NCBI GenBank assembly: GCA_965228265.1
Contig: OZ245804.1
Span: forward strand, 1,984,001-2,048,000
Reading direction: 5' to 3'
Length of the DNA stretch: 64,000 bases
Origin: GCA-2732755 sp965228265
GTDB taxonomy: Bacteria; Planctomycetota; Phycisphaerae; Phycisphaerales; UBA1924
The position numbers were made by a program, and so were the translations under genes. A model generated the notes under the pieces. It was given only the letters and a program-made list of their open reading frames with translations, was not told the DNA's origin and did not search any database. Below, piece after piece: positions 32,952 to 42,396 of this stretch. Each line of letters begins with the position of its first letter. The first letter of the stretch is position 1.

Positions 32952-34418
32952 GTGGCTGCTTCGCTTGCAAATCAGGATAAGCAGTCGGTCCGCTTGACAC
33001 GACCCAGGGACACGCGATCCGGACGCCGACTCGGCAGATCCGCCCGTCGGCGTCTTGTGGTTGTGGCCAATCGCCTCCCCGTGCGGTACATCGAGGGTTC
33101 GTGGAAAACAAGCCCGGGCGGGCTGGTCAGTGCGATTTATCCCTTTCTCATGGATCGCGGCGGGGCGTGGGTCGGCTGGAACGGCTCGACCTGCCAGGCG
33201 ACGGACGACGAAAGGGCCTCGCAATTCACGCACGACGGTATACAGATCTGCTCGCTGGCTCTCTCTGCGGATGAGATGGATGGGTTCTACTACGGCTTCT
33301 CGAACGAAACACTCTGGCCCCTCTATCACGACGCGATCCGCACGCCAAGGTTTCATCGCAAGTGGTGGCACCCGTACCGACGGGTGAATCAGCGCTTCGC
33401 TCAGGCGGCTGTGGAAGCCTCGTCCGACCGGGATCTCATCTGGGTGCAGGACTATCAGCTCCAGCTCGCGCCGGGGTTCATCCGGGAGAGCCGGCCCAAC
33501 GCGCGCATCGGGTATTTCAACCACATCCCGTTTCCGCCCGAGGAGCTCTTTGCGAAGCTGCCCTGGCGCGTGCAGATACTCGAGGGCATGCTGGGGGCGG
33601 ACGTGATCGGGTTTCAGACGAAGCTCGGGGCGCAGAATTTCAGCCGAGCCGCGCGCCGGTTCACAAGCGCCCGCGGCAGCGGCACGGATCTCGAGTTCCG
33701 CGGACGCAAGATCAAAGTGGACGCCTTTCCAATCTCGATCGATTACGCGCGCTACAGCGAAGCCGCGGCGACTGAAGAAGTTCAGACGCACGCGAAAAAG
33801 CTCAAGGAAGACCTGGGCGGTCGGCGGATCATGCTGGGTGTCGATCGGCTCGATTACACCAAGGGCGTGGACATCCGGCTCAAGGCGTTCGAGGAGCTTC
33901 TCAAAACGGGCAAGGTCAGTGTCAAAGACACCTGCCTTGTGCAGGTCGCTGTGCCGACAAGAGAGGCCGTGGAGGACTACGCCGAGCTGCGCAGCACGGT
34001 CGAGGAGCTCGTGGGACGGATCAACGGCGAGTACGGGCAACTCGGGCTGGCCGCGGTGCACTACGTCTACCGGAGCGTGCCCTGGAACGAGCTGCTCGGC
34101 TGCTATGTGGCCGCCGACGCGATGCTCGTGACGCCTTTCCGAGACGGGATGAACCTCGTCGCCAAGGAATACGTCGCATGCCGGAACGACAACACGGGAG
34201 CCCTCGTGCTGAGCGAGTTCGCGGGTGCGGCTCTTGAACTCAAGAAAGCGATCACGGTCAACCCTCACGATGTCGATGGGATGTCCGACGCCATGCACCA
34301 CGCGCTCACGCTCAGTTCCGCTGAAGCCAAACGCCGGATGTTGTCGATGCGACGAACGGTGCAGAACCATACTGTGTACGACTGGTCTGATTCCTTCCTC
34401 CGGGTTTTGTCCGTATGA
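32952..34418 (+). CDS. otsA: Trehalose-6-phosphate synthase (GT20)
   Basis: A 488-residue glycosyltransferase forming trehalose-6-phosphate from nucleotide-activated glucose and glucose-6-phosphate. Family motifs include VVVANRLPVRY, SPGGLVSAIYPFL, WVQDYQLQLAP, GVDRLDYTKGVDIRLKAFEE and LVTPFRDGMNLVAKEYVACR. GTG 32952 is chosen over ATG 32946 because GGGAGG touches ATG 32946 directly but lies six bases before the GTG. The stop overlaps the fused phosphatase gene by four bases. Confidence 0.95.
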   Translation: MAASLANQDKQSVRLTRPRDTRSGRRLGRSARRRLVVVANRLPVRYIEGSWKTSPGGLVSAIYPFLMDRGGAWVGWNGSTCQATDDERASQFTHDGIQICSLALSADEMDGFYYGFSNETLWPLYHDAIRTPRFHRKWWHPYRRVNQRFAQAAVEASSDRDLIWVQDYQLQLAPGFIRESRPNARIGYFNHIPFPPEELFAKLPWRVQILEGMLGADVIGFQTKLGAQNFSRAARRFTSARGSGTDLEFRGRKIKVDAFPISIDYARYSEAAATEEVQTHAKKLKEDLGGRRIMLGVDRLDYTKGVDIRLKAFEELLKTGKVSVKDTCLVQVAVPTREAVEDYAELRSTVEELVGRINGEYGQLGLAAVHYVYRSVPWNELLGCYVAADAMLVTPFRDGMNLVAKEYVACRNDNTGALVLSEFAGAALELKKAITVNPHDVDGMSDAMHHALTLSSAEAKRRMLSMRRTVQNHTVYDWSDSFLRVLSV

Positions 34419-36994
34419 CGACAGCTGAACGCTCCAGTGCCGAACTCGCCGCGTTGCCCGGTGATCTTGTTGAACAGATCCGCACGGCTGCGCACCACCC
34501 GGTTCTGCTCATCGCGTCTGACTACGACGGGACGATGGCGCCGATCGTGAGCAACCCCGCCGACGCCAAGCCTCACCGTGAGTCAGTCGTCGCGATGCGT
34601 TCGCTCGCGGCGCTGCCCTCGACACACGCGGCCGTGGTGTCGGGACGGGCGCTTGCCGATCTTGCATCGCTCATCGGCAGCGTCGACGGCGTCCATCTCG
34701 TCGGTTCGCATGGGAGCGAGTTCGACGCGGGCTTCGCGACGGCTCTCTCGGACGAGGCCAGCGCACTGCGGCAGAAGGTCGAGGCCGAGTTGCAAGATAT
34801 CGCAAGCTCTGCTGACGGCGCACTGGTCGAAACCAAGCCCGCAAGCGTGGCCCTGCATTTCCGGAACTGTAAGGAGCAGGAAGGGCAACGCATCCACGAC
34901 GAAGCGCTCTCCCGCGTGGGGTCGCTGCCCGGCGTGCACGCCAAGCACGGGAAAATGGTGATCGAATTCACCGTCGTGCCGACAAGCAAGGGCACCGCGC
35001 TCCGCACGCTGCGTCATCAGTACGGCGCGACCGCGGTGGTCTTTATCGGGGACGACAAGACGGACGAGGACGCGTTCGCGATGCTCTGCGGGCCAGACCT
35101 TGCGATCAAGGTCGGCGATGGTGAGACACTCGCGAAGTTCCGCGTGCCCGACACCGTGGCCGCGGCTCAGGTGCTCGCGCTCCTGGCCGAGGAACGCGAG
35201 GCGTGGCTCGCCGGCGGCTCGGCTGTGCCGATCGAGGATCACTCGATGCTGACGGATCAGCGCACGGTGGCGCTCGTCGCCCCGGGGGCAAGACTGACCT
35301 GGCTCTGCCTGCCCCGCATCGATTCGCCCGCCCTGTTTGCCGAACTGCTGGGGGGCCCGACTGCCGGGTACTTCTCGGTCAGCCCGGCTAAGGAGACAGA
35401 CGCTCCCGCGACCGAATATCTGGGCGACACGTTCTCACTGAGAACAACGTGGGGCGGTCTTGCGGTCACGGATTACCTCGACTGTTCCGGCGGACGGCCG
35501 ATGCAGCGAGCAGGCAGGAGCGATCTGATCCGGGTCATCGAGGGGACGGGCAGAGTCCGGATCGAGTTCGCTCCGCGGATGGACTTTGGGCGCGTGCCGA
35601 CGCGTCTGAAGGTCTCGGATGACGGGCTGGTGGTCGAGGACAGTTTCGATCCAGTCGTGCTCCGGGCACCGGGACTGGCCTGGGAACTCCACGAGGAAGG
35701 CCCGCACCACACGGCTGTCTGCGAGACCACGCTCGATGGCAACGAGCCTCTTGTGCTCGAACTCAGGTATGGAACCGGCAGGCTCGCGCCAGCGGTCATC
35801 ACCGAAGACCGGAGGCGCAAGCAAACCGAGGCCCATTGGACAGCATGGGCGGACACGCTGGAAGTCCCGAGTATTGCGCCTGAGCTGTGCAAGCGCAGCG
35901 CGCTCGTGCTGCGGGGTCTTGTGCATGCGCCGACCGGTGCGATCGCCGCCGCGGGAACAACCAGCCTGCCCGAGTGGATCGGTGGCGTGCGGAACTGGGA
36001 CTACCGCTACTGCTGGCCGCGCGACGCTTCGATGTCGGCCACCGCGTTGGTCGAGATGGGGTCGACCGGCGAGGCGCTCAGGCTGCTCGATTGGCTGCTT
36101 GGGGTGGTCGATTCTCTCCCCTCGCCGGACCGACTGGCGCCGATCTACACCGTGAACGGCAGCCATCTCCCGCCCGAGGCGGAGATCGCCGGGCTCCACG
36201 GCTACGCGGGCTCCAGGCCCGTGCGTATCGGCAACGCCGCGAGTCGTCAGCTCCAACTCGACGTCTTCGGCCCCATCATCGAGATGATCTGGGCACTTGT
36301 CCGTCACGGTGCGCCGCTCTCGGGCGAGCACTGGCGCCTGGTGCAACACATGGTCGAAGCTGTGCGCGCGCGATGGACCGAACCCGATCACGGAATCTGG
36401 GAAGTCCGCGGCCCAGCCAAGCACTTTGTGCACTCGAAGGTCATGTGCTGGCAGACAGCGCGGCTTGGGGCGGAAATCAGCAAGGAATTCACCGGTCAGT
36501 CGCGCACCGAATGGGAATCACTCCGCGATCAGATCGCGGCCGAGGTGCTCGAGCACGGCTGGAGCACGAACACAGGATCGTTCGTCGCCGCGTACGGCGA
36601 AGACTCCATCGACGCGGGCACACTCATGGTCGGGCTCTGCGGCCTGGTGGATCCGGACGACGATCGATTCGTCAAAACCGTCGAACGCGTCCAACACGAA
36701 CTCGGGGGCGGTTCGACAGTCTGGCGCTACCGGATGGATGACGGCTTGCCCGGCGCCGAGGGCGGATTCACGCTCTGTACCAGCTGGCTCGCCCGTTCGC
36801 TTGCGATTTCCGGGCGTATCGATGACGCCGCGGAGCTCTTCAGGAGCATCTGCAGGTGTGCGGGCCCGACGGGGCTCATGCCCGAGGAATTTGACCCCGA
36901 GAGCGGTCGCGGCCTGGGCAACTATCCGCAGGCCTATTCACACCTCGGTCTCATCGAATCCGCATTCGAGCTCGCGAAACACAAGAGCCCTTGA
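34415..36994 (+). CDS. otsB: Fusion: trehalose-6-phosphate phosphatase (HAD) + GH15 glycosidase
   Basis: An 859-residue two-domain protein. Residues 1-260 are a HAD-type trehalose-6-phosphate phosphatase: LLIASDYDGTMAPI carries the nucleophile aspartate, VSGRALADL and GDDKTDEDAFAML the other motifs. Residues 270-859 are GH15: RTVALVAPGARLTWLCLPRI opens a beta domain, and an (alpha/alpha)6 barrel follows with NWDYRYCWPRDASMSA and EEFDPESGRGLGNYPQAYSH. GH15 includes glucoamylases and bacterial trehalases. Coupled to otsA, the fusion may both form and hydrolyse trehalose, or act on an oligosaccharide. The GH15 substrate is unproven. Confidence 0.92.
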   Translation: MTTAERSSAELAALPGDLVEQIRTAAHHPVLLIASDYDGTMAPIVSNPADAKPHRESVVAMRSLAALPSTHAAVVSGRALADLASLIGSVDGVHLVGSHGSEFDAGFATALSDEASALRQKVEAELQDIASSADGALVETKPASVALHFRNCKEQEGQRIHDEALSRVGSLPGVHAKHGKMVIEFTVVPTSKGTALRTLRHQYGATAVVFIGDDKTDEDAFAMLCGPDLAIKVGDGETLAKFRVPDTVAAAQVLALLAEEREAWLAGGSAVPIEDHSMLTDQRTVALVAPGARLTWLCLPRIDSPALFAELLGGPTAGYFSVSPAKETDAPATEYLGDTFSLRTTWGGLAVTDYLDCSGGRPMQRAGRSDLIRVIEGTGRVRIEFAPRMDFGRVPTRLKVSDDGLVVEDSFDPVVLRAPGLAWELHEEGPHHTAVCETTLDGNEPLVLELRYGTGRLAPAVITEDRRRKQTEAHWTAWADTLEVPSIAPELCKRSALVLRGLVHAPTGAIAAAGTTSLPEWIGGVRNWDYRYCWPRDASMSATALVEMGSTGEALRLLDWLLGVVDSLPSPDRLAPIYTVNGSHLPPEAEIAGLHGYAGSRPVRIGNAASRQLQLDVFGPIIEMIWALVRHGAPLSGEHWRLVQHMVEAVRARWTEPDHGIWEVRGPAKHFVHSKVMCWQTARLGAEISKEFTGQSRTEWESLRDQIAAEVLEHGWSTNTGSFVAAYGEDSIDAGTLMVGLCGLVDPDDDRFVKTVERVQHELGGGSTVWRYRMDDGLPGAEGGFTLCTSWLARSLAISGRIDDAAELFRSICRCAGPTGLMPEEFDPESGRGLGNYPQAYSHLGLIESAFELAKHKSP

Positions 36995-37040
36995 ACCAGA
37001 ACATGATCAGAGGTCGCTGACGTGTATCGCGTGCGATGCG

Positions 37041-37295
37041 TTAGTGCTTCTCATGCACGTTCGATTGGGCGATCTCTGACTCTTGGGTCAGCGTTTGCGG
37101 GGTTTCTCGTTGCTCAGCAATCCAGAACTCGATGCGCCTGCGCATGCCCTGCAGCAGTTTCGAGAAGAAGATCAGCAGCACGATGAAGAACAACGCATGG
37201 ATGGCCAGTGGGGCGGGCTCCGGATGTGAAAAGATCCAATACCCCAGCCCCATGGCCAGCAGCAAACTCAAGATTGTTGTGAAGCGCCAAAACAT
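37041..37295 (-). CDS. Small two-TM membrane protein
   Basis: An 84-residue protein with two hydrophobic helices (about residues 3-21, WRFTTILSLLLAMGLGYWIF, and 29-50, LAIHALFFIVLLIFFSKLL) and a polar tail (RRRIEFWIAEQRETPQTLTQ). No family recognised. ATG 37295 removes an upstream extension with no features. It follows the sensor kinase by 60 bases and may belong to the same transcript. Confidence 0.6.
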   Translation of the reverse strand: MFWRFTTILSLLLAMGLGYWIFSHPEPAPLAIHALFFIVLLIFFSKLLQGMRRRIEFWIAEQRETPQTLTQESEIAQSNVHEKH

Positions 37296-37355
37296 GTGTC
37301 GGTGAAATGTTCGTCCCCGAGTCTGACGACATCCTGAAGTGAACATGAAAATCGT

Positions 37356-38819
37356 TTAATTCGCCGGTTTGGGCTTCTTATAGGGCAAAACAAGCGTGAA
37401 TCGGCATCCGGGTTGCACGTTCTGGACTTCGATATCCCCGCCGTGAAGTTCCGCGATGCCCTTGGCGATCTGGAGACCGAGCCCGCTGCCGCGACCCCGT
37501 CTGCGTTCACTCGAAGCCTGCGTGAACGGCTCGAAGAGCCTGGGCAGCAGGTCTTCCGGCACGCCAGGTCCCCTGTCGCGGACGCTGATCCGGATCAGGT
37601 TGTCTTTGCGCGAGCAGTCGATGCTGATCGCCTCACCCTCGGGAGAGAAGCGGATCGCGTTGCGGACGAGATTGTTGAGTGACGTCGTCAGCAGGTCCTC
37701 ATTGCCGTACACCACCGGATCTTCTTCATCCTGACACAGCGCGGGCTCGAGCCTGACTTTGTACTGCCTGGCCATGGTGAGACTCTGCTCAAACGCCTCC
37801 ATCACGAGATCGTTGGCCGAGATGCGTGACCTCCGCACGCGGCTGTCGCCATGCTGGACGCGCGTAAGAAGAAGGAAACTCTCGATCATCCGACCGAGAC
37901 GCTGCATCTCCTCGCCCGTGCTGCGGACGAAGGATTCGTACTCGGCGGTCTCCGGCTTGCTCATCATGAGCACGTCGGCCTCGGACTGTACGACACTGAT
38001 CGGCGTTTTGATCTCGTGAGAGATGTTGGCCAGAAAGCGTGCCTGCGACTGGTACGCCTGGTCCAGTCGGTCCATCGCGGCATCGAGCTGCTCACGCAGC
38101 GCGTTCACTTCGCTGCCCGAGCCATCAATGTCGATGCGCTTGCCGAGTGCCTCGGGCCGGATTGTTTCGGCAAACTCCCGCACCTGCGCAAGCGGTCGGA
38201 CCGCCACGCCTCCGACAAACCACGCGACGAGCGCGATCACACCGATCGTAAAGGGCGTCGAGTACAGCATGACGCGCCCGACCATCTGGGAGACCGAAGC
38301 CGTATATCTGTCCGAGGTCGCAAGCACAAGCACGACGTCGGAGCCGTTGACCAGTTGGATCTGCTTGGCGGCTGTACGCAGCGGCATGCCCTCGTTGCTC
38401 GTAACGCTGTCATACAGGATGTTTCCATCACCCTGCCCGATGGCGGACTTGGCAGGGCTGACGAGCAGATTCGACGCTCTTCCGTACGATGCCATGACAC
38501 TCTGATCCGCGACATTGAGAAGCAAGATCGAGAAGTCCTGAATGTAAAGGTTGTTTGTTTCCCGCAGCGCGATGCCGCGCAGGTAGGTCTCGTCGATCTG
38601 ACCCTCGCGGATTTTGAGATCGCCGGCGACAATCTGCACCCGCTCCTGGAACGCCTCGTCAAAAGACGAGTGGATCGCCCGCTGCTGGTAGAGCAGGATG
38701 ATCAGCACAAGCGTCATCTTGACTACAGCGAACGCGGTCACAATCCACAGGGTGACCTTCGCTCGCAGCGAGAGACGCTTCCAGATCGGCAACAGATGGT
38801 CAGACGAGCTCAGATCCAT
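37356..38819 (-). CDS. Two-component sensor histidine kinase
   Basis: A 487-residue membrane kinase. Two membrane spans (about residues 22-45 and 185-205) enclose a sensory periplasmic domain, followed by HAMP, HisKA with the phosphorylated His268 (NISHEIKTPISVV), and the ATPase domain with NLVRNAIRF, RDRGPGVPEDLLPRLFEPF and GSGLGLQIAKGIAELHGG. It partners with the response regulator whose stop overlaps its start by 20 bases. ATG 38819 is preferred over TTG 38831. The signal is unknown; kinases of this family often sense envelope or metal stress. Confidence 0.93.
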   Translation of the reverse strand: MDLSSSDHLLPIWKRLSLRAKVTLWIVTAFAVVKMTLVLIILLYQQRAIHSSFDEAFQERVQIVAGDLKIREGQIDETYLRGIALRETNNLYIQDFSILLLNVADQSVMASYGRASNLLVSPAKSAIGQGDGNILYDSVTSNEGMPLRTAAKQIQLVNGSDVVLVLATSDRYTASVSQMVGRVMLYSTPFTIGVIALVAWFVGGVAVRPLAQVREFAETIRPEALGKRIDIDGSGSEVNALREQLDAAMDRLDQAYQSQARFLANISHEIKTPISVVQSEADVLMMSKPETAEYESFVRSTGEEMQRLGRMIESFLLLTRVQHGDSRVRRSRISANDLVMEAFEQSLTMARQYKVRLEPALCQDEEDPVVYGNEDLLTTSLNNLVRNAIRFSPEGEAISIDCSRKDNLIRISVRDRGPGVPEDLLPRLFEPFTQASSERRRGRGSGLGLQIAKGIAELHGGDIEVQNVQPGCRFTLVLPYKKPKPAN

Positions 38820-39489
38820 CCATGATCCCAAAGCGGTAGCCCGCGCCCTTGATGGTGTGAATCAGCTCGCGCTCGAAGCCGCGGTCAACCTTCTTGCGCA
38901 ACGACGAGACATACACGTCGATCACGTTGCTCGAGGGCTCGAAGTTCATGTCCCAGACCTTCTCACCGATCTGGACACGCGAGAGCACTCGGTTCGGGTT
39001 GCGCATCAGGTACTCGAGCAGTGCGAACTCTTTGTTTGAGAGTTCCACTTTCTTGTCTCCCCGCGAGGCGACACGGGTGTAGAGATCGAGTTCCAGGTCG
39101 TCACAGGTGAGCGTGCGCGATTCTGTTGCTTCGCCGCGCCTCAGGATGGCCCGCACTCTGGCGAGCAATTCCTCGAACTCGAACGGTTTGGTCAGGTAGT
39201 CGTCCGCGCCCGCGTCCAGACCGTCGATCTTCTCTTCGGTCGCCGACAACGCGGTCAGCATGATGATGGGCGTCGCGACTTTCTGCCGGCGTATGTTCCG
39301 GCAGACATCAATCCCGTCACGGTCGGGCAGCATCAGATCGAGCAGGATGACGTCGTATGGCTCGATCACGGCCATCTCCTCGCCCTCGTACCCCGAGTGC
39401 GAAACGTCAACGGCGAACCCGTGCTCAGTCAGGCCCTTCTGCACGGCTGCTGCGATCTTTGGGTTGTCTTCGATCACCAGTACACGCAT
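38800..39489 (-). CDS. OmpR/PhoB-family response regulator
   Basis: A 229-residue regulator. The receiver domain carries acidic residues E7 and D8, phosphorylated Asp51 (LLDLMLPDRDG) and the lysine of DDYLTKPFEFEEL. A C-terminal winged helix (about residues 130-225) contains LEYLMRNPNRVLSRVQI and SSNVIDVYVSSLRKKVD. The sequence is of the CopR/CusR type. It diverges from the PRC-barrel gene across 195 bases, making that small-gene run a candidate target. Confidence 0.94.
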   Translation of the reverse strand: MRVLVIEDNPKIAAAVQKGLTEHGFAVDVSHSGYEGEEMAVIEPYDVILLDLMLPDRDGIDVCRNIRRQKVATPIIMLTALSATEEKIDGLDAGADDYLTKPFEFEELLARVRAILRRGEATESRTLTCDDLELDLYTRVASRGDKKVELSNKEFALLEYLMRNPNRVLSRVQIGEKVWDMNFEPSSNVIDVYVSSLRKKVDRGFERELIHTIKGAGYRFGIMDGSELV

Positions 39490-39684
39490 ATGGAATCCTC
39501 CGCGTCGGGCATTCTACTCGCCCGTCTATCCCGCGTTGAGGTGTTTGGCTTGTGAAGCCCAGAATGAATGACTTTTCATGGTGGCGTCACGGGGGTATCA
39601 GCCAGGTATGGGATGCTTCATTGTCGGCGGTAGGGGTCAGCCGTTCGGCTTGGATCAATTTTGACCCGATCATGGAGATACCCA

Positions 39685-40950
39685 ATGAACATGTACCGCA
39701 ACACCGTACGCAACGCATCGATGATTGTTCTTTCCGCGGGCCTGGCCGCGTCAACGCTCGCTCAGTACGACAACGAGCAGCGGAAGAATGACAGACAGCA
39801 GACCATGACCAGCCAGCCCGAACAGCGACAGGCTCGCGGGCAGGAGGTCGCAAGCCTCAGCATGCACAGAGCATCCGATCTGATCGGCTCTGAGATTCGC
39901 AACACAAACAGCGACGACGGGCTCGGCAACCTCGACGACCTCATCGTCGATCGTGGCTCCGGCAAGATCAGCCACATCGTCGTGCAGTCGGGCGACATCC
40001 TCGGCCTGGGCGGCGAGCGGGTCGCCATCCCCTTCGAGGTGTTTACCTACGACCCGATTGATCGCAGTTTCACTCTCGCGATGACCAACGACGAGCTCGA
40101 CAATGTCAGCGAAGTCACACCCAAGGACTGGATCGTGCTGAACTCCGGCGATCTCGAGGCGCAGCTCCGCTCGATCGGTGAATCGACCCGCAAGCAGGCC
40201 CACGACATGTTTGCAAACACGTTCGGCTCTGATGTCGAGGCCGAGACCATCGAAGGCAACGTCCAGTCGGTGAACCGCTGGAACGACAACAACGGCAACG
40301 AGTACATCTCGGTGGAAATCGCCACCAACAATGCTGACGGCGAAACCCGCACGGTCGTGCTCGGCCCGTCGTGGTACGTGCTGGGCAGCGAGTCCGCGCC
40401 GATGGTCAACCACGACACGACCATCCAGGCGGTGCCGATGGGCGACTCCGACAACCGCTATGTCGCCACGAGCATGGGATCAGACAGCAACCGGACTTCG
40501 CTCCGCAACACCGACGGCTCGCCCGCATGGGATAGCCAGGGCGCCCAGAGCTCCGCGGTCATGCTGAATGATCTCCTCGGTCGCGACGCCAACGCCCGCA
40601 CCGATAAGGGCGGCGAAATCCAGGACGTTCTCATCGAAGCCAACTCGGGCATGGTTCCCGTCATCGTCTTCGACCCGAACGAGAACGTGCTTGGCCTCGG
40701 TGACGAGCTCTACTGCGTGCCATGGAGCCAGGCTCATGTCTGGCCGGATGTAGTGCGGATCGATGCCAGCATGGACACGCTCGCGACCTGTGAGCGGCTT
40801 CCCGATGATCTGGAGTCGCTGACGACGAAGGACTCGATCAGGCACATCTACAAGCCGTTCGATGCCGAGGTGACCAGGTTCACGGTGCGCGAGCACAAGC
40901 AGTGGCACTCGGACCTGCGCAAAACCAAGGACACAAACCGTGGTGGCTAA
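39685..40950 (+). CDS. Exported protein with two PRC-barrel domains
   Basis: A 421-residue protein with a signal peptide (NTVRNASMIVLSAGLAASTL then AQ). The first PRC-barrel (about residues 55-145) is marked by ASDLIGSEIRNTNSDDGLGN and IVVQSGDILGLGGERVAIPF. The second (about 295-385) is marked by MLNDLLGRDANARTDKGGEI and FDPNENVLGLGDELYCVPWS. GGAGA lies six bases before ATG 39685. PRC-barrels occur in photosystem and RNA-processing proteins, and their exported versions are linked to stress or membrane function. Here it heads a run of small envelope genes. Confidence 0.85.
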   Translation: MNMYRNTVRNASMIVLSAGLAASTLAQYDNEQRKNDRQQTMTSQPEQRQARGQEVASLSMHRASDLIGSEIRNTNSDDGLGNLDDLIVDRGSGKISHIVVQSGDILGLGGERVAIPFEVFTYDPIDRSFTLAMTNDELDNVSEVTPKDWIVLNSGDLEAQLRSIGESTRKQAHDMFANTFGSDVEAETIEGNVQSVNRWNDNNGNEYISVEIATNNADGETRTVVLGPSWYVLGSESAPMVNHDTTIQAVPMGDSDNRYVATSMGSDSNRTSLRNTDGSPAWDSQGAQSSAVMLNDLLGRDANARTDKGGEIQDVLIEANSGMVPVIVFDPNENVLGLGDELYCVPWSQAHVWPDVVRIDASMDTLATCERLPDDLESLTTKDSIRHIYKPFDAEVTRFTVREHKQWHSDLRKTKDTNRGG

Positions 40951-41092
40951 CCACTACAAGCCCCTCGGGTGTTGACGCGCCCGAATGGGGCATTCCGGAT
41001 GCCGTCAAAATAAATGCGGATTCATGCGGCTCTCATCAAAGACTCAGATACGAGAACGATACTACCAGAGTCAGACACAAAGGAGCAACGAC

Positions 41093-41296
41093 ATGGCAAT
41101 GAGAACGAACAAGTCGGGGAAAGAAGACAACAAAGCGAGCCGTGCATCGACGCTTGTGATGGTCGGGCTCTTCGCCATCGCGACGGGCGTGGGCACCATG
41201 AGCCTTGCCGGCTGCAACACCACCAAGGGCGTGGGCGAGGACATCGAGTCGCTCGGTGATTCGATCTCCGATGAGGCCGACGACGCGCAGAACTAA
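41093..41296 (+). CDS. Entericidin-like small lipoprotein
   Basis: A 67-residue protein. A hydrophobic signal (TLVMVGLFAIATGVGTMSLA) ends in a lipobox with GC, and the mature part begins CNTTKGVGEDIESLGDSI. That is the EcnA/EcnB (entericidin) pattern, a small lipoprotein linked to envelope stress. AAGGAG lies about seven bases before ATG. A GC-rich hairpin (41313-41340) follows in the 138-base gap to the next gene, without a T-run. Confidence 0.8.
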   Translation: MAMRTNKSGKEDNKASRASTLVMVGLFAIATGVGTMSLAGCNTTKGVGEDIESLGDSISDEADDAQN

Positions 41297-41434
41297 CAGA
41301 TCCTGGGCACCTGCCGGTCCCGCCTCGATGCGGGATCGGCGGGATTTGAGAACGAAGTCAATGAAGTCCGGACCGCGCAGCCGCCACGGGTTCGAGGGCT
41401 TGAAACACAAAGCGCGGCATCGAAAGGGAAAGTC

Positions 41435-41611
41435 ATGTTGAGCTGGGCAATCGCGTTCTTCATCATCGCCATCATCGCCGCGATCTTCGGGTTCGGCGGG
41501 ATCGCCGGAGCGGCGGCGGGCATCGCGCAGGTCTTGTTCTTCCTGTTCCTGGTCCTCTTTGTCATCTCGCTGATCCTCGGCCTGTTCCGCAAGGGCCCGA
41601 AGGCCGTGTAA
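41435..41611 (+). CDS. DUF1328 small membrane protein
   Basis: A 58-residue protein made almost entirely of two hydrophobic helices: MLSWAIAFFIIAIIAAIFGF, then a GGIAGAAAGIAQ turn, then VLFFLFLVLFVISLILGLFR and a short basic end. This is the DUF1328 (YtjA) layout, found in many stress-gene clusters. Function unknown. GGGAAA is the likely ribosome-binding site. Confidence 0.9.
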   Translation: MLSWAIAFFIIAIIAAIFGFGGIAGAAAGIAQVLFFLFLVLFVISLILGLFRKGPKAV

Positions 41612-41663
41612 CGGATCCGACCTGGTGACGAATCTCGATCAACAAGCACGAAAGGAATCAAGC

Positions 41664-42122
41664 ATGGAAACGATACGAGACCTTGACGAAGCAACCATCC
41701 AGGGCCTGACGAAGCTCTGCAAACTCAATCACGATTCGTCCGAGGGATTCCGCGACGCGGCTTCCAAGATGGACAGCGATGCCGTGGCGGACACGTTCCG
41801 GGTCACCTCGAGCGAGCGTGAAAAGCAGCGCGACGAGCTGGCGACCTGCCTGGGGATCAACCACGAGTCGATTCCAGATGGCGGCACTGCTCTCGGGACC
41901 GCTCACCGATGGTGGATGGACGCTCGATCCGCGCTCAACGCGCACGACGACGAGGTCGTGCTCATCGAAGCCGAGCGCGGCGAGGGTGCCATCGAGGATG
42001 CGTACGAAGATGTGCTCATCAAGACCGCGGGCAGCCCCGTCAACGAGCTGCTCCAGCGTCACCTCGAAGGCATCAAATCAAGCAGGAGGCGCATCGAACG
42101 CCTCAAGGAGATGAACGCATGA
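41664..42122 (+). CDS. PA2169-family four-helix-bundle protein (DUF2383)
   Basis: A 152-residue all-helical protein. The N-terminal METIRDLDEATIQGLTKLCK and the central GTAHRWWMDARSALNAHDDE fit DUF2383, a ferritin-like four-helix family that often sits with stress genes; helices are predicted through to the C-terminus. AAAGGA precedes the ATG at a normal distance. Any metal-binding role is not supported by obvious ligands. Confidence 0.75.
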   Translation: METIRDLDEATIQGLTKLCKLNHDSSEGFRDAASKMDSDAVADTFRVTSSEREKQRDELATCLGINHESIPDGGTALGTAHRWWMDARSALNAHDDEVVLIEAERGEGAIEDAYEDVLIKTAGSPVNELLQRHLEGIKSSRRRIERLKEMNA

Positions 42123-42144
42123 CTGATGCACAATCTGAGCACGC

Positions 42145-42396
42145 GTGAGCCGAAAGGCTCACAAGTGCATTCAAACTCAATATGTAATGGGTATGAAGAT
42201 GTCGCACACGAATGAACAGAACTTCCTGGAAGCACTCAGCGAGGCTATCACGAGACTCCGTCTCACACGCAATCGCTCGGCTACCAGGGTGATCGAAACG
42301 AAGGGGTCGGGGTTGACGCCGCCCGATCACACCACGTCCCGCGGAGTCGCGGGCACGGCGGGAACAACCGGCGGCACAAGGAGCATCACATGCTGA
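42145..42396 (+). CDS. Doubtful small ORF
   Basis: An 83-codon frame between the DUF2383 gene and the acidic lipoprotein gene. From inner starts near 42187-42199 it would give MSHTNEQNFLEALSEAITRL and a Thr/Gly-rich tail. No family or strong ribosome-binding site is seen. The first bases also form a perfect 7-bp GAAA-loop hairpin (GTGAGCC/GGCTCAC, 42145-42162), and the 3-prime end overlaps the next gene by seven bases. It may be non-coding. Confidence 0.25.
   Translation: MSRKAHKCIQTQYVMGMKMSHTNEQNFLEALSEAITRLRLTRNRSATRVIETKGSGLTPPDHTTSRGVAGTAGTTGGTRSITC

Noticed and set aside
41313..41340. Hairpin behind the entericidin-like gene as a terminator
   Set aside because: The stem is strong but no T-run follows on the plus strand, so a terminator call is not supported; attenuation or RNA stability remain possible.
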